A program made the translations under genes and the position numbers. A stretch of 43,425 bases of DNA from assembly GCA_024697425.1 (NCBI GenBank), contig JAILFT010000199.1, positions 1-43,425 on the forward strand. The letters run 5' to 3'. Source of the DNA: Butyrivibrio sp. Its GTDB lineage: Bacteria > Bacillota > Clostridia > Lachnospirales > Lachnospiraceae. Below, piece by piece: positions 26,253 through 34,695 of this stretch. The notes under the pieces were generated by a model. It was not told where the DNA came from. It made no database searches and saw only the letters and a program-made list of their open reading frames with translations. Within the stretch, counting starts at the first letter, position 1; each line of letters begins with the position of its first letter.

Positions 26253-26944
26253 CCGCGCAGATTATGGAAAATCGAGATTTAAAGCAGGAAGTAACCGATA
26301 AGTATTCCCTCAGAGGAAGAGTGTTCCACAGGATCCGTGAGGATATCCTCAACGGCAAATACAAGGATCATGAGGAACTTAAGGAGGTTGCCATCGGCCA
26401 GGAACTGGGAGTTTCCAGAACCCCGGTACGAGAGGCCTTCAGACAGCTGGAGCTGGAGGGACTTATTCAGATAATTCCCAACAGAGGAGCTTACGTCACA
26501 GGCATCAAGGTCAAAGATATCGAGGATATCTATATGATCAGATCAAAGCTTGAGGGACTTTGCGCCAGATGGGCCTGCGAGCATATTACAGAGGAACAGC
26601 TTGAAGAGATGGAGGAGAATATTTATCTGGCCGAATTCCACGCTGCAAGAGGTCACATGGAGCAGATGGCAGAGCTGGATAACCGTTTCCACACCATTCT
26701 CTATGAGTCATGTAATTCCAAGATGCTTGAGCATCTTTTAAAGGACTACCATCAGTATGTGTGGAGAGTAAGACAGAAGACTCTTTCCAGCAGCAGAGGT
26801 GCGGTTTCCAATGTTGAACACAAGTACATCATGGAAGCCATCAAGGAGAAGAATCCGGACAAGGCTGAGGAGCTGGCCAATCAGCATATGATCAACGCCT
26901 TTGAGAACATGGTGGACAACGGACTTCTTGAAATGTTTGATTAA
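26249..26944 (+). CDS. GntR family transcriptional regulator (FCD domain)
   Basis: A 231-residue regulator of the FadR/FCD subfamily. The N-terminal winged helix-turn-helix spans about residues 20-90 (LRGRVFHRIREDILNG..., ELGVSRTPVREAFRQLELEGLIQIIPNRGAYV). The all-helical FCD ligand domain spans about 95-225 with the usual acidic/histidine positions (ELDNRFHTILYE, VEHKYIMEAI, ANQHMINAF), which often bind a metal and a carboxylate. It overlaps the upstream gene by ATGA and precedes icd. Given the neighbours, an organic acid such as citrate or 2-oxoglutarate is a reasonable ligand guess. The palindrome at the operon promoter is its likely operator. Confidence 0.93.
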   Translation: MTAQIMENRDLKQEVTDKYSLRGRVFHRIREDILNGKYKDHEELKEVAIGQELGVSRTPVREAFRQLELEGLIQIIPNRGAYVTGIKVKDIEDIYMIRSKLEGLCARWACEHITEEQLEEMEENIYLAEFHAARGHMEQMAELDNRFHTILYESCNSKMLEHLLKDYHQYVWRVRQKTLSSSRGAVSNVEHKYIMEAIKEKNPDKAEELANQHMINAFENMVDNGLLEMFD

Positions 26945-26950
26945 ATCAGT

Positions 26951-26964
26951 CTTTATATATAAAG
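26951..26964. repeat. 14-bp perfect palindrome before icd
   Basis: CTTTATATATAAAG lies in the 38-bp gap between the GntR gene and icd, next to the icd RBS. It may be a small hairpin or a protein site; it does not fit the GntR operator form. Confidence 0.35.
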
Positions 26965-26982
26965 CGCAGAAAGGAATAACTT

Positions 26983-28188
26983 ATGAGCAAGATTCAGATG
27001 ACAACCCCCATTGTTGAAATGGACGGAGATGAGATGACAAGAGTACTGTGGCAGATGATCAAGGATAAGCTGATACTGCCTTACATAGATCTTAAGAGCG
27101 AGTATTATGATCTTGGCCTTAAGAAAAGAGATGAGACCGACGATCAGATAACCGTGGACAGTGCCAATGCCACCTTGAAGTACGGGGTTGCCGTTAAGTG
27201 TGCCACAATTACTCCCAACAATGAGCGTGTTGAGGAGTACGGACTCAAGAAGATGTGGAAGAGCCCCAACGGCACCATCAGAGCTATCCTTGACGGAACA
27301 GTGTTCAGAACTCCCATTATGGTAAAGGGTATAGAGCCCAATGTAAGGACCTGGACAAGTCCCATAACACTTGCAAGACATGCCTATGGTGATGTATATA
27401 AGAATGTAGAGATAAGAGTTCCCGGCCCCGGCAAAGCAGAGCTTCTTTTTACCGGTGAAGACGGAACAGAGATAAGAAAGACCATACACGAGTTTGATGA
27501 GCCCGGTATCATACAGGGCGTACACAACAAGGATTCATCAATCAGGAGTTTTGCGAGAGCCTGCTTCAAGTATGCTCTTTCCGAGAAAAAAGAGCTGTGG
27601 CTTGGAACCAAGGATACCATCAGCAAGACCTACGACAGAAGATTCCGCGAGATCTTTGATGAAGTCTTTGAGGCGGAGTTTAAGGAGGAGTTTGAGAAGG
27701 CAGGGATCACCTACTTCTACACTCTTATTGATGATGCCGTAGCCAGAGTTATGAAGTCCAAAGGCGGCTTTATCTGGGCCTGCAAAAATTATGATGGCGA
27801 TGTTATGAGCGATATGGTATCATCAGCTTTTGGATCACTTGCCATGATGACTTCCGTTCTTGTTTCTCCTACAGGAGTATATGAGTACGAAGCCGCTCAC
27901 GGTACAGTGCAGAGACATTATTACAAGTATCTGAAGGGAGAGCCCACATCCACCAATCCTGTGGCTACAATTTTTGCCTGGACAGGAGCCCTCAGAAAGA
28001 GGGGTGAACTTGATGGAATTCAGGGTCTTTGCGACTGGGCAGATAAAATGGAGAAGGCAACACTTTCCGTTATCGAATCAGGCCGCATGACAGGAGACCT
28101 GGCTCTTATCACTTCACTTCCCAATCCGGTAAAGCTTGGAAGCGAAGAGTTTTTGGATGCTATCGCAGAAGAATTTGGAGCATGTTAA
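26983..28188 (+). CDS. icd: NADP-dependent isocitrate dehydrogenase (type II)
   Basis: Oxidatively decarboxylates isocitrate to 2-oxoglutarate with NADP+, feeding glutamate synthesis in anaerobes with an incomplete TCA cycle. The 401 residues belong to the homodimeric type II (eukaryotic-like) subfamily, not the E. coli type [16 protein letters not shown] at the N-terminus, [29 protein letters not shown], the substrate loop [21 protein letters not shown], and the cofactor motif [11 protein letters not shown], whose Arg-His favour NADP. RBS GAAAGGA. It sits downstream of the citrate-synthase-like enzyme and GntR genes in the same transcript; its stop codon directly abuts the ABC-F start. Confidence 0.97.
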   Translation: MSKIQMTTPIVEMDGDEMTRVLWQMIKDKLILPYIDLKSEYYDLGLKKRDETDDQITVDSANATLKYGVAVKCATITPNNERVEEYGLKKMWKSPNGTIRAILDGTVFRTPIMVKGIEPNVRTWTSPITLARHAYGDVYKNVEIRVPGPGKAELLFTGEDGTEIRKTIHEFDEPGIIQGVHNKDSSIRSFARACFKYALSEKKELWLGTKDTISKTYDRRFREIFDEVFEAEFKEEFEKAGITYFYTLIDDAVARVMKSKGGFIWACKNYDGDVMSDMVSSAFGSLAMMTSVLVSPTGVYEYEAAHGTVQRHYYKYLKGEPTSTNPVATIFAWTGALRKRGELDGIQGLCDWADKMEKATLSVIESGRMTGDLALITSLPNPVKLGSEEFLDAIAEEFGAC

Positions 28189-30156
28189 ATGATTCTTTCG
28201 ATTCACGGAGTAACTAAAAGTTTTGATGGAAAGGACATCCTCAGGGATGCCTCTTTTCATGTGGAAAATAATGAAAAAGTAGCCATTGTGGGCATTAATG
28301 GAGCGGGGAAAACCACACTCCTTAAGCTCATTATAGGGGAACTTTCAGCAGACGAAGGCGAGATCACTTTTTCCAAGGATGTTACCTTTGGTTACCTTGC
28401 CCAGAATCAGAATATAGACAGCAGCAACACAATCTACGAAGAACTCAAAGAGGTCAAAAGAGATGTCATCGACCTTGAGGAGGGCATCAGAGCCGCAGAA
28501 GAGGATATGAAGCATCTTCAGGGAGAAGCTCTTGAACAGCTCCTCAACAGATACACCGCCATGAGCGAAGAGTTCAAGCACAAGGAAGGCTATGCCTGGA
28601 AGAGCCAGGTGCTGGGAGTTGCCAGAGGTCTTGGCTTTGCCGATGAGGAACTTGATAAGAGCATTGCCACGTTATCAGGCGGCCAGAAGACCCGTGTGGC
28701 TCTGGGCAAGCTTCTTTTGCAGAATCCGGATCTTATCATCCTGGACGAGCCCACAAACCATCTTGATATGAGTGCCATCAGATGGCTTGAAAATTATCTT
28801 CTTAACTATAAGGGTGCGGTTATGATCGTATCCCATGACAGATATTTCCTGGATAAGATCACTGACAAGGTCATTGAGGTGGAGAACTGCAGAGTATCCT
28901 CCTTTACAGGCAATTACAGTGCCTATGCTGTCAAGAAGGAGCAGAAGCGTGCCATTGAATGGAACGCCTATATCAAGCAGCGGGCAGAGATCAAGCACCA
29001 GGAAGAGGTTATTGCCAAGCTTAAATCCTTCAACAGGGAGAAATCCATCAAAAGAGCTGAGAGCCGCGAGAAGATGCTGGATAAGATTGAGGTCCTGGAT
29101 AAACCCATGGATGTCAACGACAGCATGAAGATCACTTTAAAACCCATTTGTGAGAGCGGCAATGACGTACTTACCGTAGAGGGACTTGCAAAGTCCTTTG
29201 GAAGTGAAAATCTCTTTTCCGGCCTTGGATTTGAGATCAAAAAAGGTGAGCACGTGGCCATTATTGGCGATAACGGAACCGGGAAAACCACACTTCTTAA
29301 GATAATAAACAAAGCAGAGAGAATGGATGAAGGCACCATTACACTGGGTGCCAAGGTTCAGATCGGTTATTACGATCAGGAGCACCATGTGCTTCACGAC
29401 GAGAAGACTCTTTTCCAGGAGATTTCCGACGCCTATCCGACTCTTAACAATACTGAGATCCGCAACACCCTTGCGGCATTTCTTTTCACCGGAGAGGACG
29501 TATTTAAGCGCATCGGCGACCTTTCGGGAGGAGAGAAGGGAAGGGTAAGTCTTGCGAAGCTCATGCTCTCGGATGCAAACTTCCTCATCCTGGATGAGCC
29601 TACAAACCATCTGGATATCACCAGCAAAGAGATACTGGAGAGTGCCATCGCAGGTTATGAGGGCACTGTTCTGTATGTGAGTCATGACCGCTACTTTATC
29701 AATAAGACTGCCACAAGGATACTGGACCTTACAGGGGGCCAGCTGGTTAACTATATCGGCAATTATGACTACTACATGGAGCATGTGGACGAGAGGATGC
29801 AAAGGCTCCTTGGAGGGGCTGACGCCGAAACTGCAGGCGGAAGGACCACCGGCACAAGGATAGGTACTGTAGCAGGTACATCATCTTCTGATAAGAATTC
29901 TGACGGTGCTCTTGACTGGAAGGCCCAGAAGGAAGCCCAGGCCAAAAAGAGAAAGCAGGAAGCTGCTCTTAAGAAGTGCGAAGAAGAGATTGCAAAGCTT
30001 GAAGAAAGAGACGGACAGATAACGCAGGAGCTTTCGGATCCTTCTGTGGGAACCGATCTTGGCAGGCTCAGAAAGCTTACAGATGAGCAGAATGAGATAA
30101 GCGAAAGACTGTCAGAACTGTACGATCAGTGGGAGTTATTGTCTGAAGAGGGCTGA
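28189..30156 (+). CDS. ABC-F family ATPase (ribosome-associated)
   Basis: A soluble twin-ATPase ABC-F protein without membrane segments, 655 residues. ABC1 about 1-260: Walker A GINGAGKTT, signature LSGGQKTRVALGKLL, Walker B LIILDEPTNHLD. A linker (about 245-315, rich in Lys/Glu) corresponds to the P-site tRNA interaction motif region. ABC2 about 325-545: GDNGTGKTT, LSGGEKGRVSLAKLM, FLILDEPTNHLD. The Lys/Glu-rich C-terminal coiled coil (about 585-655) is like that of Uup/YdiF. ABC-F proteins modulate the ribosome or protect it from antibiotics; this one looks like a housekeeping YdiF-type. It begins immediately after the icd stop (TAAATG), with GGAG inside icd as RBS. Confidence 0.93.
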   Translation: MILSIHGVTKSFDGKDILRDASFHVENNEKVAIVGINGAGKTTLLKLIIGELSADEGEITFSKDVTFGYLAQNQNIDSSNTIYEELKEVKRDVIDLEEGIRAAEEDMKHLQGEALEQLLNRYTAMSEEFKHKEGYAWKSQVLGVARGLGFADEELDKSIATLSGGQKTRVALGKLLLQNPDLIILDEPTNHLDMSAIRWLENYLLNYKGAVMIVSHDRYFLDKITDKVIEVENCRVSSFTGNYSAYAVKKEQKRAIEWNAYIKQRAEIKHQEEVIAKLKSFNREKSIKRAESREKMLDKIEVLDKPMDVNDSMKITLKPICESGNDVLTVEGLAKSFGSENLFSGLGFEIKKGEHVAIIGDNGTGKTTLLKIINKAERMDEGTITLGAKVQIGYYDQEHHVLHDEKTLFQEISDAYPTLNNTEIRNTLAAFLFTGEDVFKRIGDLSGGEKGRVSLAKLMLSDANFLILDEPTNHLDITSKEILESAIAGYEGTVLYVSHDRYFINKTATRILDLTGGQLVNYIGNYDYYMEHVDERMQRLLGGADAETAGGRTTGTRIGTVAGTSSSDKNSDGALDWKAQKEAQAKKRKQEAALKKCEEEIAKLEERDGQITQELSDPSVGTDLGRLRKLTDEQNEISERLSELYDQWELLSEEG

Positions 30157-30173
30157 AAAGCCTGTAATATAAG

Positions 30174-30202
30174 TTGACCAATTCAGACTGTAAAGCTATA
30201 AT
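30174..30202 (+). promoter_or_regulatory. sigma-A promoter of CAAX protease gene
   Basis: TTGACC, a 17-bp spacer and a perfect TATAAT. It excludes the ORF-track start at 30206, which would lie at or before the transcription start. Confidence 0.8.
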
Positions 30203-30241
30203 GAATTGGATTCGAATTGTAAATTCTGCGAGGATATTGCC

Positions 30242-30874
30242 TTGAACAGTTTATATATACCATTTTTGTGGGAGCTTCTGTTTGTTCTTGCCACAATAGT
30301 CTTTCCCAAGGATACATTTTATCTGTTCTTCGTATTCTATCTGGGACTTCTGTACTATTTTTACTTTTTTTACAAACAGTTTTCGTTCCGCAAACTCTAT
30401 AAGAATCTTGGAAGAATAGTAACCTTCTGGATACCGGTGCTGCTTACCTTTGTGGGGATGTATCTGGCCAATTATATCAGGCTGCATCTTTTCCCTGAGA
30501 TATTTGACATCACCAAGGACGGAACGGTTTCTATAATCTACCACAACGATCTCTTTCCAACACTGTTATATGCACTGATGATGATAGTTCTCAAGCCTGT
30601 GGCTGAGGAGCTGTTTTTCAGGAAGGCAATGATCAAGTTCGGAAGCAAGAAGAAGGTATTTGCCTTCACGCTCCTGAGCCTTATTTTGTGTGCCCTTTCA
30701 AGAGCTCACGGACTTCTGGGAATCGCTGAGTGGATGCTTATGGCACTGCCTGTGACTATTGCTTATGTTGCCACCAGAAACATCTATATTTCCCTTATGG
30801 CTCATGTTCTTTTTGAATTCTTTGACAATATCTATTCAGTTGTGTATACTATCGTGAGGATATTCAATAGATAA
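30242..30874 (+). CDS. CPBP family (CAAX-like) intramembrane protease
   Basis: A polytopic membrane protein of the ABI/CPBP glutamic-type protease family. Start chosen at TTG 30242 because GAGGAT lies 6 nt upstream and the promoter's -10 ends at 30202; this gives 210 residues. About six hydrophobic helices are present. Conserved motifs: EExxxR as PVAEELFFRKAM (motif 1), SRAHG (motif 2 His) and AHVLFEFFDN (motif 3 His/Asn-like). Family members cleave prenylated or other membrane peptides and include bacteriocin self-immunity proteins; no bacteriocin gene is seen here. It has its own promoter just after the ABC-F gene. Confidence 0.88.
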   Translation: MNSLYIPFLWELLFVLATIVFPKDTFYLFFVFYLGLLYYFYFFYKQFSFRKLYKNLGRIVTFWIPVLLTFVGMYLANYIRLHLFPEIFDITKDGTVSIIYHNDLFPTLLYALMMIVLKPVAEELFFRKAMIKFGSKKKVFAFTLLSLILCALSRAHGLLGIAEWMLMALPVTIAYVATRNIYISLMAHVLFEFFDNIYSVVYTIVRIFNR

Positions 30875-31069
30875 ACTTTTTTTAAAACCAGTTGATTTTT
30901 TTTATTTATTGATGTATTTTGTCTATATACACAAGATTTTTTTGTTATGTTCTTTAAACACACGCATTTTTGATGCAGTCGTTTATTAATCCCAAGAGAT
31001 GATAATAGCAAGACATAATAAGTAATACAGACCGGCGCCGGGGATTGTTTGGCGCAGAATGGAGTAAAT

Positions 31070-32551
31070 TTGAGAGAGAAGTACGAGACACTAAAACTTA
31101 ACGACCTCAGAGACATTGCCAAAAAGCGTGGCATTAAGGGTGCAACATCCATGAAGAAGGCAGAGATCATTGATCTTATGTGCGAGCTGGATGAGAAGGA
31201 AGCCAAGGAAAAAGAGGCTGCCAAAGCTCCCGCCAAGCCTGCTAAAAAGAGCGAGAACGCAGAGGAGAAGCCTGCTAAGCCCGCCGGCAGAAAAAAGAAG
31301 ATCGTTGTGACCACCGGTAATGCAGCACCTGCACCTGCTGCCTCAGAGGAGAAGCCGGAGAAGGCTCCTTCAGAGGAGAAAAAGCCTGCTCCCGCAGCCA
31401 AAGAAGAGGCTGAGGATGAGGAGTTTGACGGCGATGTTGCTTCAGGTATCCTTGAAGTAATGCAGGATGGTTACGGATTCATCAGATGCGAGAATTATCT
31501 CCCCGGTGAAAACGACGTTTATGTTGCTCCCAGCGTTATCAGAAGATTCAACTTAAAGACAGGAGATATCCTTAAGGGATTTTCAAGAGCCAAGAAGGAA
31601 ACAGATAAATTTGCCGCTCTTGCAAAGCTTGATTCCGTTAATGGCTTCAAGCCAGAGGTGGCTGCCGGAAGATGGGATTTTGAGAAGATGACTCCCGTAT
31701 TCCCTGACAGCAAGATCGTTCTTGAGCAGCCCGGATGCTCCGTTGCCATGAGAATTATGGATCTGATGTGCCCTATCGGTAAGGGACAGAGAGGAATGAT
31801 CGTATCTCCTCCCAAGGCCGGTAAGACAACACTTCTTAAGGAAGTGGCTAAGTCAATCCTTAAAAACAGCAGAGATATCCATCTCATCATCCTTCTTATC
31901 GATGAGAGACCAGAGGAAGTAACAGATATCAAGGAGTCAATTGAGGGACCTAATGCAGAGGTTATCTATTCAACCTTCGATGAGCTTCCCGAGCATCACA
32001 AGAGAGTTGCTGAGATGGTTATAGAGAGAGCCAAGAGACTGGTTGAGCATGGCAAGGATGTATGTATCCTCCTTGATTCCATCACCAGACTTACAAGAGC
32101 CTACAACCTGGTAGTTCCTCCTTCAGGAAGAACACTTTCCGGTGGTCTTGACCCTGCCGCTCTTCATATGCCCAAGAGATTCTTCGGTGCAGCAAGAAAC
32201 ATGAGAGAGGGCGGAAGCCTTACAATCCTTGCAACTGCACTTATTGAGACGGGATCCAAGATGGATGATGTCATCTACGAGGAATTCAAGGGAACAGGTA
32301 ACATGGAAATGGTTCTCGACAGGAAACTTCAGGAAAAGAGAATTTTCCCTGCCATCAACATTCCCAAGTCCAGTACCAGAAGAGAAGATCTTCTGCTTAA
32401 CGCAGAGGAGCTTGCCGCTATTAACAGTCTTAGAAAGGGCTTTAACGGCATGAAGGCTGACGATGCGGTAGACCAGTGCATCAACCTCTTCTCCAAGACC
32501 CGCAACAATGTTGAGTTTGTTCGTATGGTTGAGAAACAGATCAGATTCTGA
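31070..32551 (+). CDS. rho: transcription termination factor Rho
   Basis: Hexameric RNA helicase that terminates transcription. An N-terminal SAP-like segment ([28 protein letters not shown]) is followed by a low-complexity Ala/Pro/Lys/Glu insert of about 75 residues, then the RNA-binding cold-shock fold ([19 protein letters not shown]) and the ATPase core: Walker [12 protein letters not shown], Walker [12 protein letters not shown]-loop PSGRTLSGG, and a C-terminal [11 protein letters not shown]. Two TTG starts are possible: 31049 (GGGGA upstream) and 31070 (GGAG upstream, giving MREKYETL). I prefer 31070, which places the start directly before the SAP-like helix; the ORF track uses 31049. 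No convincing promoter in the preceding 175 bp. Confidence 0.95.
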   Translation: MREKYETLKLNDLRDIAKKRGIKGATSMKKAEIIDLMCELDEKEAKEKEAAKAPAKPAKKSENAEEKPAKPAGRKKKIVVTTGNAAPAPAASEEKPEKAPSEEKKPAPAAKEEAEDEEFDGDVASGILEVMQDGYGFIRCENYLPGENDVYVAPSVIRRFNLKTGDILKGFSRAKKETDKFAALAKLDSVNGFKPEVAAGRWDFEKMTPVFPDSKIVLEQPGCSVAMRIMDLMCPIGKGQRGMIVSPPKAGKTTLLKEVAKSILKNSRDIHLIILLIDERPEEVTDIKESIEGPNAEVIYSTFDELPEHHKRVAEMVIERAKRLVEHGKDVCILLDSITRLTRAYNLVVPPSGRTLSGGLDPAALHMPKRFFGAARNMREGGSLTILATALIETGSKMDDVIYEEFKGTGNMEMVLDRKLQEKRIFPAINIPKSSTRREDLLLNAEELAAINSLRKGFNGMKADDAVDQCINLFSKTRNNVEFVRMVEKQIRF

Positions 32552-32574
32552 TAAAAATAAGAAAGAAAACATAA

Positions 32575-32629
32575 GGACGGGGTTAGCGGGCCATATGCAT
32601 GGACCACTAACCCCGTCCCTTAGTTTTTT
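32575..32629 (+). terminator. terminator after rho, REP-like long palindrome
   Basis: GGACGGGGTTAG pairs perfectly with CTAACCCCGTCC; the 20-nt apex contains a further CCAT/ATGG pairing. A T6 run follows at 32624-32629. Both the rho gene (+) and the PilZ gene (-) end here. Such GGGACGGGGTTAG palindromes resemble dispersed REP-like elements of Clostridia, so a repeat may have been recruited as terminator. Confidence 0.8.
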
Positions 32630-33500
32630 ATACATCTCTCAGATCAAGAAGATTTTCTATTTCTTTGGCCTGTTTTGCCATCTTTTCATCTCTGCGCTGC
32701 TCACGAAGAGTTTTACCCGGCTGTGGTGATGAGGGGCCTGCCCCGGAAGATGAAGGAGTAATGGTGATGGTAGTGGGCTTTTCCGGAATGAGATCCTTGG
32801 CAAGATCTTCCTCCACTTCCATGATCTGCTGCTCCTGTGAAATATCGGGATTGAGTGAGGTTTCCGGAGCCTTGTCCAGCTCGGTCTGGGTTTCTTTTTT
32901 CTTGGAAGACAGAAGACCGATAAGGTCGACATTCAGGTTGGAAATGCTGCATCCTACCGCTTCCTTGCCCTGAACTTCAAATTTGCGGACAACCATGGTG
33001 GTTATCTCATAGTTATGTAGGGTGGCTCCGTATCTGAACATTACATTGAGAGTATCCCCTACCTTGAGCTTGGTTCCCCGCTCTAAGACAAGTGAGATGC
33101 CTCTCATGGAAATATCGTGAACAAGACAGTTCTTAAGATCCTGATTATTGCCGTTTATGGACATAAGACCAAGCTTTTCAATGTAAAAACGCTCGGCTTT
33201 TCTGGTGTTCTCAGGTTCAAGCTTTGAAGAACTGCGAATCAGGTGGAAATTGCCGTAACGGGTCTTGACCGGGGTGATGGTGGTGGCCATGAACTTATAG
33301 ACCCTGCCGTCCCGCTTGTTGCGGATCTCAACATTGGAGGGCTCCAGGAACTGCATGTATTTCCCGAAATATTCCATTGGTTTAACAAGAAGACCGGCTG
33401 ACACGCCGAAAATAGCCTCGGTCAGAAGAACGATACCGTGGTCATTGATTGAAGCATGGATCTTAACTTCGGAGCCGTTTGAAATATCGTTGACATTCAT
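32628..33500 (-). CDS. YcgR-like PilZ domain protein
   Basis: A 290-residue c-di-GMP effector. Residues about 1-95 resemble the YcgR N-terminal domain, and about 100-215 form a PilZ domain with RxxxR as RKAER and DxSxxG as DISMRG. A C-terminal tail (about 215-290) is low-complexity, rich in Ser/Pro/Glu/Lys. YcgR proteins brake flagella by binding motor proteins, and others regulate polysaccharide synthases; no flagellar gene is in the window. Start at ATG 33500 is set by GGGGGAG 7 nt upstream; the 554-aa ORF of the track extends far beyond it and is an artefact over yggS. Transcribed divergently from yggS. Confidence 0.9.
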   Translation of the reverse strand: MNVNDISNGSEVKIHASINDHGIVLLTEAIFGVSAGLLVKPMEYFGKYMQFLEPSNVEIRNKRDGRVYKFMATTITPVKTRYGNFHLIRSSSKLEPENTRKAERFYIEKLGLMSINGNNQDLKNCLVHDISMRGISLVLERGTKLKVGDTLNVMFRYGATLHNYEITTMVVRKFEVQGKEAVGCSISNLNVDLIGLLSSKKKETQTELDKAPETSLNPDISQEQQIMEVEEDLAKDLIPEKPTTITITPSSSGAGPSSPQPGKTLREQRRDEKMAKQAKEIENLLDLRDV

Positions 33501-33515
33501 AAGATTTCTCCCCCG

Positions 33516-33543
33516 TTGCATGACTCTAAGTTTATGATATACT
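33516..33543 (+). promoter_or_regulatory. promoter candidate for yggS
   Basis: TTGCAT, a 16-bp spacer and TATACT, starting 16 bp from the divergent PilZ start codon. Confidence 0.45.
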
Positions 33544-33558
33544 ACAAAATAGAAAAAA

Positions 33559-33575
33559 TCCAGATAATATCTGGA
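33559..33575 (+). repeat. inverted repeat touching the yggS RBS
   Basis: TCCAGAT-AAT-ATCTGGA, 7-bp arms, whose 3' end overlaps the GGAAGGAG ribosome binding site. It could be an operator or an RNA hairpin limiting access to the RBS. Confidence 0.45.
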
Positions 33576-33587
33576 AGGAGAACACCC

Positions 33588-34286
33588 ATGATAAAAGAGA
33601 ATCTTGAATTTGTTGAGGAGAACATACTCCAGGCCTGTGAAAAGGCAGGCAGGGACAGGTCTGAGGTGACACTCATTGCTGTCAGCAAGACGAAACCGGT
33701 GAGCGATATTCGAAAGGCCATGGAATGCGGCATAAGGACCTTTGGCGAGAATAAGGTCCAGGAGATCAAGGATAAGACAGAGGAGATCACAGAGCCTCTT
33801 AACTGGCATATGATAGGACATCTGCAGGCCAATAAGGTCAAATATCTTCCGGGAAGGGTCTGTATGATCCATTCCGTGGATAACAGAAAGCTGGCAGATG
33901 AAATAGAGAAACAGTTCGCCAAAACGGATACCGTTATAGATGTCCTTATAGAAGTGAATATGGCGGCAGAGGACACCAAGTTTGGTATTACTCCCGAGGA
34001 AACACCGGATTTCGTAAAAGAGATAAGCACTCTTCCTCATTTGAACATAAGAGGGCTTATGACGATTGCGCCTTATACTGAAGATCCGGAGAGCAACAGA
34101 GTCTTTTTCCGGGGGCTTAGAGAACTGAAGAACAAAATAAACGGGATGGGTATACCCAATGTCAACATGGACACGCTTTCCATGGGAATGACGGGAGACT
34201 ATCAGGTGGCAATAGAAGAGGGAGCGACTTTCGTAAGAGTCGGTACCGGTATTTTCGGAGAGAGGGATTATTCTAAAGTACAGTAG
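33588..34286 (+). CDS. yggS: YggS family PLP homeostasis protein
   Basis: Pyridoxal-phosphate-binding protein (PLPBP/YggS/YlmE) that buffers PLP and affects amino-acid and 2-oxo-acid balance; it has the fold type III barrel without a known reaction. 232 residues from ATG 33588, chosen for the GAAGGAG RBS over the track's 33516. Motifs: LIAVSKTKPVSDI with the PLP lysine, FGENKVQEIKDK, WHMIGHLQANKVKYL, IEVNMAAEDTKFGI, RGLMTIAPYT, LSMGMTGDYQVAIEEGATFVRVGTGIFG. In many Firmicutes yggS precedes sepF/ylmG; here it stands alone between a divergent PilZ gene and a terminator. Confidence 0.96.
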   Translation: MIKENLEFVEENILQACEKAGRDRSEVTLIAVSKTKPVSDIRKAMECGIRTFGENKVQEIKDKTEEITEPLNWHMIGHLQANKVKYLPGRVCMIHSVDNRKLADEIEKQFAKTDTVIDVLIEVNMAAEDTKFGITPEETPDFVKEISTLPHLNIRGLMTIAPYTEDPESNRVFFRGLRELKNKINGMGIPNVNMDTLSMGMTGDYQVAIEEGATFVRVGTGIFGERDYSKVQ

Positions 34287-34315
34287 TTCCAAAATCTTAA
34301 ATAAATATAAACGAA

Positions 34316-34344
34316 TTTACACTAAAAAAGCCAGATAGTATAAT
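34316..34344 (+). promoter_or_regulatory. promoter inside yggS terminator
   Basis: TTTACA, a 17-bp spacer and a perfect TATAAT that forms part of the terminator's left arm. Likely drives the 95-aa protein and GGDEF genes. Confidence 0.65.
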
Positions 34345-34376
34345 AAATTTATACTGTTTGGCTTATCTGTTTTTTT
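34328..34376 (+). terminator. terminator of yggS
   Basis: AAGCCAGATAGTATAA pairs with TTATACTGTTTGGCTT (small internal mismatch, GU pairs), then ATCT and a T7 run. Confidence 0.75.
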
Positions 34377-34392
34377 CATGGGAAGGGGATTC

Positions 34393-34665
34393 ATGTTAAA
34401 AACTGTACCCTTATCTAAAAACCTATCCTTGGATCAGCTGAATCACCTGATCGACACAGGTCATGTATTTGTGACGCCCTTTGGGCTCAACAGGACCTGC
34501 TATATTGTGGTGAACCATAAGCCGTTTATGGTCATCGCCACTGACGTGTCTGTGAGGGGAGTGCAGCTTTCGGGTTCATGGTATACCTGGGAAGAAGTGG
34601 AAGCCATGGGCGGTGTTTATGATTCGGAATTTGAAGCTTTAAAGGCTATTGCCGGCGGAGCTTGA
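34393..34665 (+). CDS. small conserved-looking protein, unknown function
   Basis: A 90-residue soluble protein from ATG 34393 (GGAAGGGG RBS, 4 nt spacing); the track's 34378 start lacks an RBS. No signal peptide or TM helix. It reads as a compact alpha/beta domain: an N-terminal helix (LSLDQLNHLIDTG), several strands (HVFVTPF, CYIVVNHKPFMVIATDV) and a C-terminal YTWEEVEAMGGVYDSEFEALKAIAGG. No family recognised. It is followed 30 bp later by a membrane diguanylate cyclase and probably shares its transcript; a link to that sensor is guesswork. Confidence 0.7.
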   Translation: MLKTVPLSKNLSLDQLNHLIDTGHVFVTPFGLNRTCYIVVNHKPFMVIATDVSVRGVQLSGSWYTWEEVEAMGGVYDSEFEALKAIAGGA

Positions 34666-34695
34666 CATAAAGCTATTCTTTTGGAGGTCGCTACT

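Noticed and set aside
28189-30156. Antibiotic-resistance ABC-F (Vga/Msr/OptrA type)
   Set aside because: Operon context and a YdiF/Uup-like C-terminal coiled coil point to a housekeeping ABC-F; no transfer signature.
33501-34292. N-terminal extension of the 554-aa minus-strand PilZ ORF
   Set aside because: It runs antisense over yggS. The true PilZ start is ATG 33500 with GGGGGAG upstream.
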